A DNA stretch of 41,812 bases from a virus, in the IMG/VR virus record IMGVR_UViG_3300009285_001379, positions 1 to 41,812 of that record; one strand, given 5' to 3'. The notes under the pieces were generated by a model. It was not told the origin of the DNA, searched no databases, and was given only the letters and a program-made list of their open reading frames with translations. Both the position numbers and the translations under genes were made by a program. Every line of letters starts with the position of its first letter. Positions within the stretch are counted from its first letter, which is position 1. Below are positions 34,237-41,532 of the stretch, piece by piece.

Positions 34237-34254
34237 CGGGTCGTGGCTGACCCG
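34237..34254. terminator. Hairpin in the convergent gap between fibre gene and ATPase gene
   Basis: CGGGTC-GTGGCT-GACCCG is a perfect 6-bp stem in the 104-base gap where the two transcription units meet head-on. There is no good T-run on either side, so it might act as a bidirectional pause. The gap otherwise has a short open frame on the reverse strand (34196-34288) that lacks a start. Confidence 0.35.
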
Positions 34255-34289
34255 TCCGTTGATGTCGAGCTGCTTGACGAAGATTCAAA

Positions 34290-35750
34290 TCAAATTGTGA
34301 TGCCCGCTTGCGAGTCGTCGGGCGCTTCGGTCAGGAGGATTACTTGGCCGTTGTAGCGGGCCAGATCCATCCTGACAACCCCCTGGGCGGTGCTGTCGAG
34401 GGCTCCCCAGAACGTCGGGGAGAGGACCAGGAAGACGGTCTCGTCACCTTCCGGGGTCAGATGTTCCGCCGAGACCAGGGCGGAGATCGCGTGATAGACG
34501 CGCTCGCCGAAGCTCAATCCCGCGAAAGGCACCCAACCTGTGCCTGTGTTGGCTACGACTTCGCCCTCTGCGTCGAGAGAGAGCGTCTCGAGGTTGGCGG
34601 CGCGGATCATATCGGCGATCTTGGCGGCGATACCGGTTGCGGTGCAACGGTAGGCGCCAGCTTGCGCGGCGGCGGTCTCGAGGCGGGTGGTCTGGATCGT
34701 GTGCTCGGTCTCCAGCTCGAGCCATCTGGCGTGATCCACTGCGGTCTTGAGCTCCGCCTCAAGCTTGGTGACTGCCTCCCAGGAGGCGGCGACTTCGGCC
34801 TCGGTGGCCCCCGTGATCGGGGCTGCGAGTTGGACCTGAGTCTGGCGATAGATCGCCGTCGCGCGCTCTGTCGCGGTCACGGCTGCGCCGAGGCGGGTGG
34901 TGAGCATTCCCGTTTCACGCCAGCCGGCATCGGTCACGGCGATCGGCGCGTCGGTTTGGAGTCGGGTCCGGAGGATCTCGAGGGGCTCGAGCAGTGCTTG
35001 CCAGGTTGGGGCGGGGAGGTCCGCCCGGAGTTTTGCGCGGGCTTGTTCCTGCTCGAGGCGAGCTTTGTGGCTGGCCTCGAGCTTATACTGCTCCCGGCGG
35101 GCGAGGTCGAGGGCAACGTTTACGGCTTCCGCCTGCCGGGGTGGGGGTTGTTTGGCTTCGGTTGGGATGGCGCTGCTGGCTCGGCGAAGTAGCGTTATTT
35201 GGCCGTCGGCGCGGTCGCGGTCGGCCTCGTGCTTGCGGGCTTCCGCCTCGAGCCGGCGCTTCAACTCCCCGACTACGGACATAAAGTCGGACGGGTCTTT
35301 CCACTCGGCGGCGGGGACCGGGGTGGAGCCGACTAGGCTCGAGATCGTTTCTGGCGTCGGGGTGAGAAATGCCAGCTTTGCGAGGGCTGCAACGCGATCC
35401 TTGCGGGCGGGGCTGCCCTTGCTCACGTCGTCATCGGGCGGGCCGATGAGGTCGGACAAAAGCCGGCCTTCATTCGCGGCGAGGCGGGCGGGGATCTTGC
35501 CGGTTGGGCTGAATTTCGCCGCGAAGGTCAGGCTGATTTTCTGGCCCCGGTGGGTCAGGCTGGCGGTTGCCTTGTCCACTCCCCGGGCCTTTTCCGGGGT
35601 TGTGGTCGTGTCGCCGAGCAGGCGGCGCATCACGCGCTGGATGGTCGATTTGCCGGCGCCATTCCGGCCGCGAAGGACGATCACGTTGTCCTCGGGCAGG
35701 GTTTCGTCAAAGTGCTCGAGGTTTCGAAAGCCGTCGATTTTGAGTTGCAT
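34290..35750 (-). CDS. SMC/RecF-like AAA ATPase with coiled coil
   Basis: A 486-aa ABC-type ATPase at the end of the leftward recombination operon. Walker A GRNGAGKST is at 28-36 in a RecF-like N-terminus (MQLKIDGFRNLEHFDETL); ABC signature LSFGER is at 412-417. A long coiled coil occupies ~160-380 with no zinc-hook CxxC. At the Walker B site the sequence is VLSPTFWGALD (442-452), where family members have LDEP...LD: the Asp-Glu pair is missing. It could still bind nucleotide without hydrolysing it. A role in DNA repair or recombination, or in end processing beside Exo/RecT, is likely. GGAG lies upstream of the ATG. Confidence 0.78.
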   Translation of the reverse strand: MQLKIDGFRNLEHFDETLPEDNVIVLRGRNGAGKSTIQRVMRRLLGDTTTTPEKARGVDKATASLTHRGQKISLTFAAKFSPTGKIPARLAANEGRLLSDLIGPPDDDVSKGSPARKDRVAALAKLAFLTPTPETISSLVGSTPVPAAEWKDPSDFMSVVGELKRRLEAEARKHEADRDRADGQITLLRRASSAIPTEAKQPPPRQAEAVNVALDLARREQYKLEASHKARLEQEQARAKLRADLPAPTWQALLEPLEILRTRLQTDAPIAVTDAGWRETGMLTTRLGAAVTATERATAIYRQTQVQLAAPITGATEAEVAASWEAVTKLEAELKTAVDHARWLELETEHTIQTTRLETAAAQAGAYRCTATGIAAKIADMIRAANLETLSLDAEGEVVANTGTGWVPFAGLSFGERVYHAISALVSAEHLTPEGDETVFLVLSPTFWGALDSTAQGVVRMDLARYNGQVILLTEAPDDSQAGITI

Positions 35751-35824
35751 TTGTTACTCCATCCGTAGCCATCCGGAGCCTACCCGGGTTAAGGCTGGGA
35801 CCCCGCAGAACCGCTGCAGGGTGG

Positions 35825-36394
35825 CTAAATTGCCCATCCCGCTGCACAGTCACGCCATCCGGGACGATTGATGTCGAGCCACATTGCTGCGATGTTTCGG
35901 GCAGCATCTGCGATGTCCCATGACTCGCGCCCTGTTGTATCAATGGGTTCAGACCGAAATATCACCGCCGAGCAGTCCTTGGCGATCCCGACGTTGCACG
36001 GATCGCAGCCATAATTCGCCTCCGCAGAGAAACGGTACTTCGCCTGCATAAAGGCACTTCGATCGTAAAACGCAGCCTTGTAAAAGATGGACACACGCTC
36101 CCGGCCCTCTTGATCGACAACCTTCGACCACATAGCGTGGTTGGTGTACTCCATCTTCCACCCGGCAGGGAGCACGGCTGAACGAAACATCGGATCGTCG
36201 GGGTTTGGTTGACCCAACTCGAAACCCCACGCTCGCAAAATCGCATCATCCGTGCAGTCCGTCGGCAAATCGCACGACGCCACGAGTTCCCTTTGGCCGC
36301 GTGCCTCTTGCGCCAGAATTGCAGCAGAGCCAAGGGCAAAGGCCTCAATGCTGCTTTGTGTCGCCTCGTTATCACCGGTCTTTGTTGTGGACAT
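35825..36394 (-). CDS. Hypothetical protein in the recombination operon
   Basis: A 189-aa protein, not recognised. The ATG at 36394 has GGAGG 4-5 bases upstream (AAGGAGGCTTTATG); the longer frame up to 36616 is Arg/Lys-rich with no ribosome site and is rejected. It has a Cys-containing block (NYGCDPCNVGIAKDCSAVIF) and a C-terminal DIADAARNIAAMWLDINRPGW. It lies between RecT and the ATPase on the same strand, with 74 bases to the ATPase. Its function may relate to recombination or DNA metabolism, on position alone. Confidence 0.5.
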   Translation of the reverse strand: MSTTKTGDNEATQSSIEAFALGSAAILAQEARGQRELVASCDLPTDCTDDAILRAWGFELGQPNPDDPMFRSAVLPAGWKMEYTNHAMWSKVVDQEGRERVSIFYKAAFYDRSAFMQAKYRFSAEANYGCDPCNVGIAKDCSAVIFRSEPIDTTGRESWDIADAARNIAAMWLDINRPGWRDCAAGWAI

Positions 36395-36663
36395 AAAGCC
36401 TCCTTCCCGCCGCCCCGGGTCTTGTTGTGGGCGGAACGTTTTGGTGACGCTAACGAAATGGTGCTCCCTTTTTCGGTACGGAGCAAACCGGCCACGCTCC
36501 CGGGCTTTCTGTCCGTTCGTTGCGCGGCTGCCGGGTTTAGACGGCGTGCGTGTCAAGCCCTCCATGGTGAGTCGATAAAAATGGACTATCCGCATCGCCT
36601 CGAGCGGGCCTTCCACCCGCTCGAGACTGTCTCCGGTCAGTCCTGGAAGTCGATTGCGTTGGC
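36395..36663. other. Intergenic stretch in the recombination operon
   Basis: About 270 bases between two leftward genes, with no credible gene. It contains the long hairpin at 36599-36625 and, reading leftward, a perfect TTGACA (36556-36561 region) without a convincing -10 at the usual distance. A secondary promoter is therefore possible but unproven. Confidence 0.35.
36599..36625. terminator. 10-bp perfect hairpin built on CTCGAG
   Basis: CTCGAGCGGG (36599-36608) pairs fully with CCCGCTCGAG (36616-36625) around a 7-base loop, about 40 bases past the RecT stop in its reading direction. The stem is very stable but no T-run follows directly. It may trim or attenuate the operon mRNA between RecT and the downstream genes. 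Confidence 0.5.
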
Positions 36664-37914
36664 CTACTTACCTCGGGCTGTCTTGAGCGCGGTCATGATG
36701 GCGCGCTTTTCTTCGGCGCTCATTCCGCGCAAGTTGTGCTGGAAGTCCAGCTCGGCGCGGCTGACCGCGGCGGTGTCGGAACCGGCGTCGGCGATGGCGG
36801 CCAGGATTTTCTCGGCGGGCGTCTTCGGCTTCGCCGGCTCGGGTTTCACGGGCTCGGCTGCCGCCGATGGGGCCTCGAAGGGGATATCGTCGTCTTCGTC
36901 GGCGACAACGGGCGCGGGCGCGGGCTGCTTGAGGCCGAGGGACTCGAGTAGCAAGGGTTGGTGGTCCACAAGCGCGATGTGCGGCGCCCATCCGGCGGCG
37001 TAGCGCTCGCGAGTGGCGGCGTATTTGGCCTCGGGTAAGCGCTGAAGCGCTGCCAGGGTACCTGTCAGCAGGGCCACGGCCGCTTCCCGGTCTTGCGCTT
37101 CGGCGCACTCGCGGAGCAGTGTCGGGATCTGGGCCGGCTTCGTGGTGCTGCAGCGCTCGAGGAGCGATGGCGGGCCGGGCTCGGACTCGGGAGTAGGTCC
37201 GGGGGCGGGCTCGGGGGCCGAAGTTAGGCCGATTGCCTGCTCGAGGCGGGATTGGGAGGCTTCGGCGCGGGCGAGAATGGATTCGGTTACGGGCGTATCG
37301 TCGACGTCGTTCATGTCGGCGATTTCCTCGGGAGTGTATACACCATTTACCAGGCCAGGGAGGATCATGCGAACCACTCCCGACGTGAGGCGGGCGCGAA
37401 GCATGGCCGGGGCATTCTCGCGGTAGTTTTTCTTCAGCACCTGGCGACTATCCTTCCATGTGCAGGCAACGCCGCGTTTCTCGAGGCTTTCCAGGGTGAT
37501 CTCCTCGATCGTCTCCACTGGGTGATGGATCGGGTGCCAGACCTTGACGGCGGCACGTATGCCGTCGTCTACGTGAGTCTGCCACTTGATCCGGCCTCCG
37601 GCAAGCTGGAAGCGAGCTTGCATGGCAGCGGCACGCATAGCGGGCCGAGGGTTGCCGTCCTGGTCGGGAATTAGATCGAACTGCATGATCGCGTCAATCT
37701 CGTGGATTCCACGCGCCTGAGCGATGAGCATCAGGACTTCGATTTCTTCCGGTTTTTTCGCTTTCGCGATACCGGATCGGTGAACCTTCCCGGCCGCGAT
37801 CTCAATTTGACCCATCGACCAATGGGCGCTCTGGTCGAGAATTTCATCTATGAGTGTTTTTGGCCTCATGGCGGCCTCAACGGTGTTGATGGTCTTTTCG
37901 TTCTGGGTTTCCAT
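36664..37914 (-). CDS. recT: RecT-family single-strand annealing protein
   Basis: A 416-aa annealing protein that works with the exonuclease encoded next to it to recombine phage DNA by strand annealing. The RecT core covers ~60-220: IEVLMLIAQARGIHEIDAIM, GNPRPAMRAAAMQARFQLAGG, and REN-APAMLRARLTSGVVRM. After ~230 an extended Pro/Ala/Glu-rich tail of ~190 residues follows, ending in a compact helical piece (SRAELDFQHNLRGMSAEEKRA). Typical RecT is ~270-300 aa, so the tail is extra and may bind partners. The ATG has AGGGAG upstream and overlaps the exonuclease end by 38 bases. Confidence 0.85.
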   Translation of the reverse strand: METQNEKTINTVEAAMRPKTLIDEILDQSAHWSMGQIEIAAGKVHRSGIAKAKKPEEIEVLMLIAQARGIHEIDAIMQFDLIPDQDGNPRPAMRAAAMQARFQLAGGRIKWQTHVDDGIRAAVKVWHPIHHPVETIEEITLESLEKRGVACTWKDSRQVLKKNYRENAPAMLRARLTSGVVRMILPGLVNGVYTPEEIADMNDVDDTPVTESILARAEASQSRLEQAIGLTSAPEPAPGPTPESEPGPPSLLERCSTTKPAQIPTLLRECAEAQDREAAVALLTGTLAALQRLPEAKYAATRERYAAGWAPHIALVDHQPLLLESLGLKQPAPAPVVADEDDDIPFEAPSAAAEPVKPEPAKPKTPAEKILAAIADAGSDTAAVSRAELDFQHNLRGMSAEEKRAIMTALKTARGK

Positions 37915-38998
37915 TTTTCTCCCTTGCTGCCCGCTTCAAAGCGGCGCGGCGGTGCTGGTTGTAGGTTTTGACGGCGTACCGGATGTGGCGGTTGCCGTAC
38001 TGGTCTGCTTTCAATGTTGCGATTACGTCGGCATCTGGTGCCGGGGCAATCGCCTCGTGGTCTGTGGTCTCGAGGAGAATCGCGGTGCGAAGCTCCTTCC
38101 GACGAGCCTCGATTATGGAGCTCGGCATCCACCCGCTCGGCAGGTGCGCGCCCTGCTCGACGTCGGTGAGGAGTGCATGTTCGTCGACGAGGGCGATCAA
38201 AACCGGGCCAGGGTTTTCCAGGACCTTGTCCGGCGTCGGGCGGGGCCAGAGGAGGCAGATATCCTCGTAGGTGACCGGCGGGGCGCCGGGTACGGGCTTG
38301 CCCTCGAACCAAGGCAAGACGTAGCGCTCCATCCATTCGGTGCACGTGCGGACGATCGCGTCCTCGATGCGTGAGGATACCGGCACCTCGAGGCAGTCAG
38401 GAACTGGGACGGCTCGAGTAAGCCACTCGTCGCACTCATCGTTTTTCTGCCGAAAGGCTTCGATACGCAGGACGGCCCCAATCGCTGTCTCTGATAGCGT
38501 CCATTCGTCGGTGGGGAGGACGATCGACGCTGCGCGGCAGACGGCGAGGTTGAAGGCGAGTTGTGTACGCAGTTCGTCTTTCGCTACTTCCGCGTCAAGG
38601 CTCGAGGAGTAGCGTTTTGCGTCGACGAGCCACGCTGCTTTGCAGGTCTGGCAGAGGAAAAAAGCATCTGGGTGACACTCCAGAGGGGCGGACGGATGTT
38701 CGAGCCGGAGGCCGCCAGCGGGATCCGTCGCCGTGCGAGGGGCGGTGGCGGCGGCGTGGAACAGATCGATCCTGTGGCCATGGCGGCGCTGCCACACCAT
38801 GCGGGCCATCTCGAGAATTGCGGGCTCGAGGATTTGGCCCTGAACCGCTGGGTGGGTTGGATCTGTTTCGTCAATCGGCTCCGGGGTGAAGGTCCCGAGT
38901 AGCCTCCGCTGCTCCTGGAGAGGCGTCCCGTAGCGGGCATCGCCTATGCCGAGGGCATATGCGGCGCGGGAGCCGGAAAGGCGGACTGGGTAGATCAC
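37877..38998 (-). CDS. YqaJ / lambda Exo-like 5'-3' exonuclease
   Basis: Degrades DNA ends to leave single strands for RecT. The 373-aa protein follows the PD-(D/E)xK viral-recombinase pattern: LSGSRAAYALGIGDARYG near the N-terminus, an acidic GQILEPAI (E58), HPDAFF (D111) and the catalytic VDAKRY (D126/K128). The GTG at 38998 overlaps the stop of the small gene in front (GTGA) with AAAGAGG upstream; the longer frame starting at 39037 is less likely. It adjoins RecT, as Exo and annealing proteins usually do. The C-terminal ~150 residues contain DNA-binding-like basic helices. Confidence 0.85.
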   Translation of the reverse strand: MIYPVRLSGSRAAYALGIGDARYGTPLQEQRRLLGTFTPEPIDETDPTHPAVQGQILEPAILEMARMVWQRRHGHRIDLFHAAATAPRTATDPAGGLRLEHPSAPLECHPDAFFLCQTCKAAWLVDAKRYSSSLDAEVAKDELRTQLAFNLAVCRAASIVLPTDEWTLSETAIGAVLRIEAFRQKNDECDEWLTRAVPVPDCLEVPVSSRIEDAIVRTCTEWMERYVLPWFEGKPVPGAPPVTYEDICLLWPRPTPDKVLENPGPVLIALVDEHALLTDVEQGAHLPSGWMPSSIIEARRKELRTAILLETTDHEAIAPAPDADVIATLKADQYGNRHIRYAVKTYNQHRRAALKRAAREKNGNPERKDHQHR

Positions 38999-39225
38999 AG
39001 CGAGACCTCTTTGAGCCACCGGATCGCGTCGGTCCAACGGGCGGCGCGGTCGGGGCCGGAAAACGTGTTGCGGCGGTCAGCTGCAGCGGCGGTCGTACTG
39101 TGGCGGCCGTCGCGGAATTCGCCGATCGGGCGGGTCCCGATGAACACTCGCCAGAGTTTCGGATCAGAGCTCAACTTCAGCATGTGCAAAGCCGGAATGG
39201 CTCGTTTTGGGGTCCTTGTCTGCAT
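38995..39225 (-). CDS. Small basic protein at the head of the recombination operon, unknown
   Basis: A 76-aa protein, net basic, with AIPALHMLKLSSDPKLWRVFIG and a C-terminal ARWTDAIRWLKEVSL. The ATG at 39225 has GGAGG directly upstream; ATG 39255 is the alternative. It is the first gene after the promoter at 39254-39282. No family was recognised. A role as a small DNA-binding or Exo accessory protein is possible but unproven. Confidence 0.5.
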   Translation of the reverse strand: MQTRTPKRAIPALHMLKLSSDPKLWRVFIGTRPIGEFRDGRHSTTAAAADRRNTFSGPDRAARWTDAIRWLKEVSL

Positions 39226-39253
39226 GGCGCCTCCGCGTTTGGGTTCTGTGGTC

Positions 39254-39282
39254 ATTGTGAACGGGTAATATGCGGTAGTCAA
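39254..39282 (-). promoter_or_regulatory. Sigma70-like promoter for the leftward recombination operon
   Basis: On the reverse strand, TTGACT (39282-39277) is separated by exactly 17 bases from CACAAT (39259-39254), close to consensus. Transcription would begin near 39247 and reach the start at 39225 after a ~22-base leader. GGTA repeats lie inside the spacer. Confidence 0.65.
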
Positions 39283-39311
39283 GAAAAAAATGGTAATCAG
39301 TGGTAAATAGT
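39264..39311. repeat. Phased GGTA direct repeats, candidate RHH operator array
   Basis: GGTA occurs at 39264, 39274, 39292 and 39302: two pairs with 10-base spacing, the pairs 28 bases apart. Pair one overlaps the leftward promoter spacer; pair two lies just upstream of the rightward -35. Ten-base direct repeats are the kind of site bound by ribbon-helix-helix dimers, and such a protein is encoded next door at 39371. Confidence 0.5.
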
Positions 39312-39339
39312 TGCAATTGGCGTAAAAGTCAGATAGGTT
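39311..39339 (+). promoter_or_regulatory. Possible promoter for the RHH-primase operon
   Basis: TTGCAA (39311-39316), 17-base spacer, TAGGTT (39334-39339): a fair -35 and a weak -10. AAAGGAG at 39357-39363 then serves the GTG start at 39371. It is weaker than the leftward promoter opposite. Confidence 0.4.
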
Positions 39340-39370
39340 GATTTTGGAGGGGTAACAAAAGGAGCGCAAC

Positions 39371-39577
39371 GTGAAGTTCGAAATTCATTGCCTGCTCGGG
39401 GAGCAGGGCTACAAGATAGTTTCGGAATGGTCGGAGAAAACGGGGGTACCGCTGTCGGAAATGGTTCGGCGCGGACTGAAGGCGATCGGGGTGCCTCTGC
39501 CGGAAGTGCGGAAGCGCGGATATCCGCGCGGAAGTCGCAAGAAAACGACCGAGGTAGTAGATGCGCATGGAGAGTGA
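39371..39577 (+). CDS. Ribbon-helix-helix (Arc/CopG-like) regulator
   Basis: A 68-aa protein with a short strand (KFEIHCLL) then helix-turn-helix of the RHH type (YKIVSEWSEKTGVPLSEMVRRGLKAIG), followed by a basic tail. AAAGGAG lies upstream of the GTG. RHH proteins act as dimers on direct repeats; the phased GGTA array in the divergent gap beside it is a natural target, so it may repress both itself and the recombination operon. It overlaps the primase start by 17 bases. Confidence 0.65.
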   Translation: MKFEIHCLLGEQGYKIVSEWSEKTGVPLSEMVRRGLKAIGVPLPEVRKRGYPRGSRKKTTEVVDAHGE

Positions 39578-40772
39578 TCGCCGGGAACGGACACGGAGAT
39601 TGATCGAGGCTGCGCGGGCAGTCCCGATTGAGGGATTGCTCGAGCGTGCCGGGGTCACGCATCGTCGCGGAAGGGGGTGGCCCTGCCCCGTGTGTGGCAT
39701 CGCGCGGGCAGACAACGGCTGCGGTATCGTGAGGAGTTCACCCGGACGGTGGCATTGTTTCCAGTGCGGGCAAGGGGGGACCGCGCTGGATCTGTGGCTA
39801 CTGTGGAGTGGGCACAATCCGGAGAGGTTGGATCGGGCGGCGCTCGAGGCTGTCGAGGGTATGGTGGGGGATGTCGTGCCCTCGATTTCCAGCGTCGCGA
39901 TACCTGCTGAGGATGTGCGGCTACTTACGCCTGCGCAGGTCTCGGCCTATTGGGGCCAGTACGCGCGGCGCTGGCCCCTTACCGTGCCGTGGCTCGAGTC
40001 ACGGGGACTTTCCGCGCTTGGGGCCGAACTTGGGGCGTGTGACGATGCTGGGCTGATCCCGGCTGCGCGTGGAGATCTCCGGGTGGCTGTGCGTGATGGT
40101 GGGTCGGTGATTATGATGCCGCTGCGCTCGACGATACCCGAGATGTGCGGGCGTGTCTCGAACGTGGTGGTGAGAGGGGGACCGGTCAAGGCGCTCTGCC
40201 TCAACCGGGGCGCGGGAACGACCCGAGACGGTGGGTTGTGGCCGATGGTCTACGGGCATCCGGAGAGGGTCGCGGCGTCCGAGACAGTGATCGTTGTCGA
40301 GGGGGGCCCGGACTGGTTGACGGCACTTCATACGTGGGGCGGGCCTGGTGTCGAGGTCGTTGGGTCGTTTTGTGCCGATGATCTGTCAACTGTGTGGTCG
40401 CAGTGGCTGCGAGGTGTCCCGGGCCGGCTGGTGTTCGTACCGCATCTGGATGGGGTCCAGTGGCGATGCCTTGCCTGTCGGGGTGGGTGGCGAAAGCTGG
40501 CGCGCTTTGCGCTTCGCGAGGGCGGTTTGTGCCCGGACTGCGGCGGGGAAGTGGAGCGGCGGCGGGCGGGGATTGCGGCGATGCGGGCGTGTATGGAGCA
40601 GGTCGGGCGGGGCGAGTGGTTTCCGTGGCGGCGCGTGCTGGACGGGCTCGGGATTGGGCTCGGGGCCTTTCTGGCACGCGGCAGTACGGATCTGAATGAC
40701 CTCGTGCGCCCTGACGTGTGGGGCGTTGAGGTGGGACGCCTCACAAAAACCTGGTGTCTTCCCGGACGGTGA
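39561..40772 (+). CDS. Phage primase with zinc-finger and TOPRIM-like domains
   Basis: Makes RNA primers for phage DNA replication. A CHC2-type zinc site (C42, C45, C66, C69; CPVC...HCFQC) leads an N-terminal domain. A TOPRIM-like core follows with VIVVEGGPDWLTAL (E247, D251) and then an acidic FVPHLDG. Inserted after it is a second Cys4 site (C303/C306 and C324/C327; CLAC...CPDC), not usual inside TOPRIM. The ATG overlaps the RHH gene; ATG 39567 is also possible. It converges with the helicase gene with a 32-base overlap. Confidence 0.85.
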   Translation: MRMESDRRERTRRLIEAARAVPIEGLLERAGVTHRRGRGWPCPVCGIARADNGCGIVRSSPGRWHCFQCGQGGTALDLWLLWSGHNPERLDRAALEAVEGMVGDVVPSISSVAIPAEDVRLLTPAQVSAYWGQYARRWPLTVPWLESRGLSALGAELGACDDAGLIPAARGDLRVAVRDGGSVIMMPLRSTIPEMCGRVSNVVVRGGPVKALCLNRGAGTTRDGGLWPMVYGHPERVAASETVIVVEGGPDWLTALHTWGGPGVEVVGSFCADDLSTVWSQWLRGVPGRLVFVPHLDGVQWRCLACRGGWRKLARFALREGGLCPDCGGEVERRRAGIAAMRACMEQVGRGEWFPWRRVLDGLGIGLGAFLARGSTDLNDLVRPDVWGVEVGRLTKTWCLPGR

Positions 40773-41532
40773 TCCCAACCAGGCGGGTTGACGGGCCTTT
40801 TTTGCCTTGGCCGGGGCGGTGCTCGCGGACCGTCCCGGTGATGCGGACCCACTGTTTCGGCTCGACCTTGGGCCGGTCAATCGGGAGCTGGCCGCAGATT
40901 GAACGCCAACCACCGTCGGCCGGGTGGCGGATCGCGGCGAAAAAGAAGGGGCTTTCGGCCTCGCTCAGCCAGTGCAGCTTGACCGGCACATTCTCCAGCT
41001 TTGCCCCGATCGGGGCAACAAAATCACCTTCCGGGTATTCGAGCGCGAAGTCTCGCCCTTTGGCGATGAGGCGGCGCTCTCCGCATTGCTTGCACGCGTT
41101 TTGGCTGGCCGGGTTCTTATCGAAACCGCAGTGCCTGCATTTCCAGCCATCGACCAGGATGCCGTCCTCGTCGTAGTCTTCCGGCTTTGCGCCGGGCGGG
41201 AGGCCCTTGACGAGCCGGTACGGGGGATAGTCCCGGGCTCGGCCGTGATGGCGGACGCATTCACCTTGATCGAGCACGATGCAATCGACCTGGTCCTCGT
41301 AGAGCCGAAAACCTCGGCCGATTGCCTGGAACCAAAGGGCTCGAGACTTCGTCGGGCGGCTGAAAAGGATCGCGGAAACGATCGGCTTGTCCAGGCCTTT
41401 GAGCGCGATCGCACAGTTGCAGAGCACCTCGAGTCGGCCGGTCTCGAGTGCGTCCATGGCCTCGCGGCGCTCAGCTTGCGGGCTTTCGCCGTGCACGACT
41501 GCGGAGCGGACGCCGGCGGCGCGGATCGCGCG
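40741..41532 (-). CDS. SF2 DEAD/DEAH-type helicase, N-terminal half missing
   Basis: Only the C-terminal RecA-like domain is present: SAVVHGESPQAERREA (motif IV region), ALKGLDKPIV (motif V) and QAIGRGFRLY (motif VI). A Cys4 zinc knuckle (CRHCGF...CKQCG) and a C-terminal OB-like region (RITGTVREHRP) follow. Homology-like sequence reaches 41532 on the reverse strand and then hits a stop (41542-41544) where motifs I-III should be, so the gene is broken at the junction rather than simply starting at GTG 41496. Together with the primase it would serve replication. Confidence 0.7.
   Translation of the reverse strand, partial: RAIRAAGVRSAVVHGESPQAERREAMDALETGRLEVLCNCAIALKGLDKPIVSAILFSRPTKSRALWFQAIGRGFRLYEDQVDCIVLDQGECVRHHGRARDYPPYRLVKGLPPGAKPEDYDEDGILVDGWKCRHCGFDKNPASQNACKQCGERRLIAKGRDFALEYPEGDFVAPIGAKLENVPVKLHWLSEAESPFFFAAIRHPADGGWRSICGQLPIDRPKVEPKQWVRITGTVREHRPGQGKKGPSTRLVGITVREDTRFL

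Noticed and set aside
36395-36616. N-terminal extension of the 189-aa recombination-operon protein
   Set aside because: Basic low-complexity sequence, no Shine-Dalgarno, and a strong start exists at 36394.
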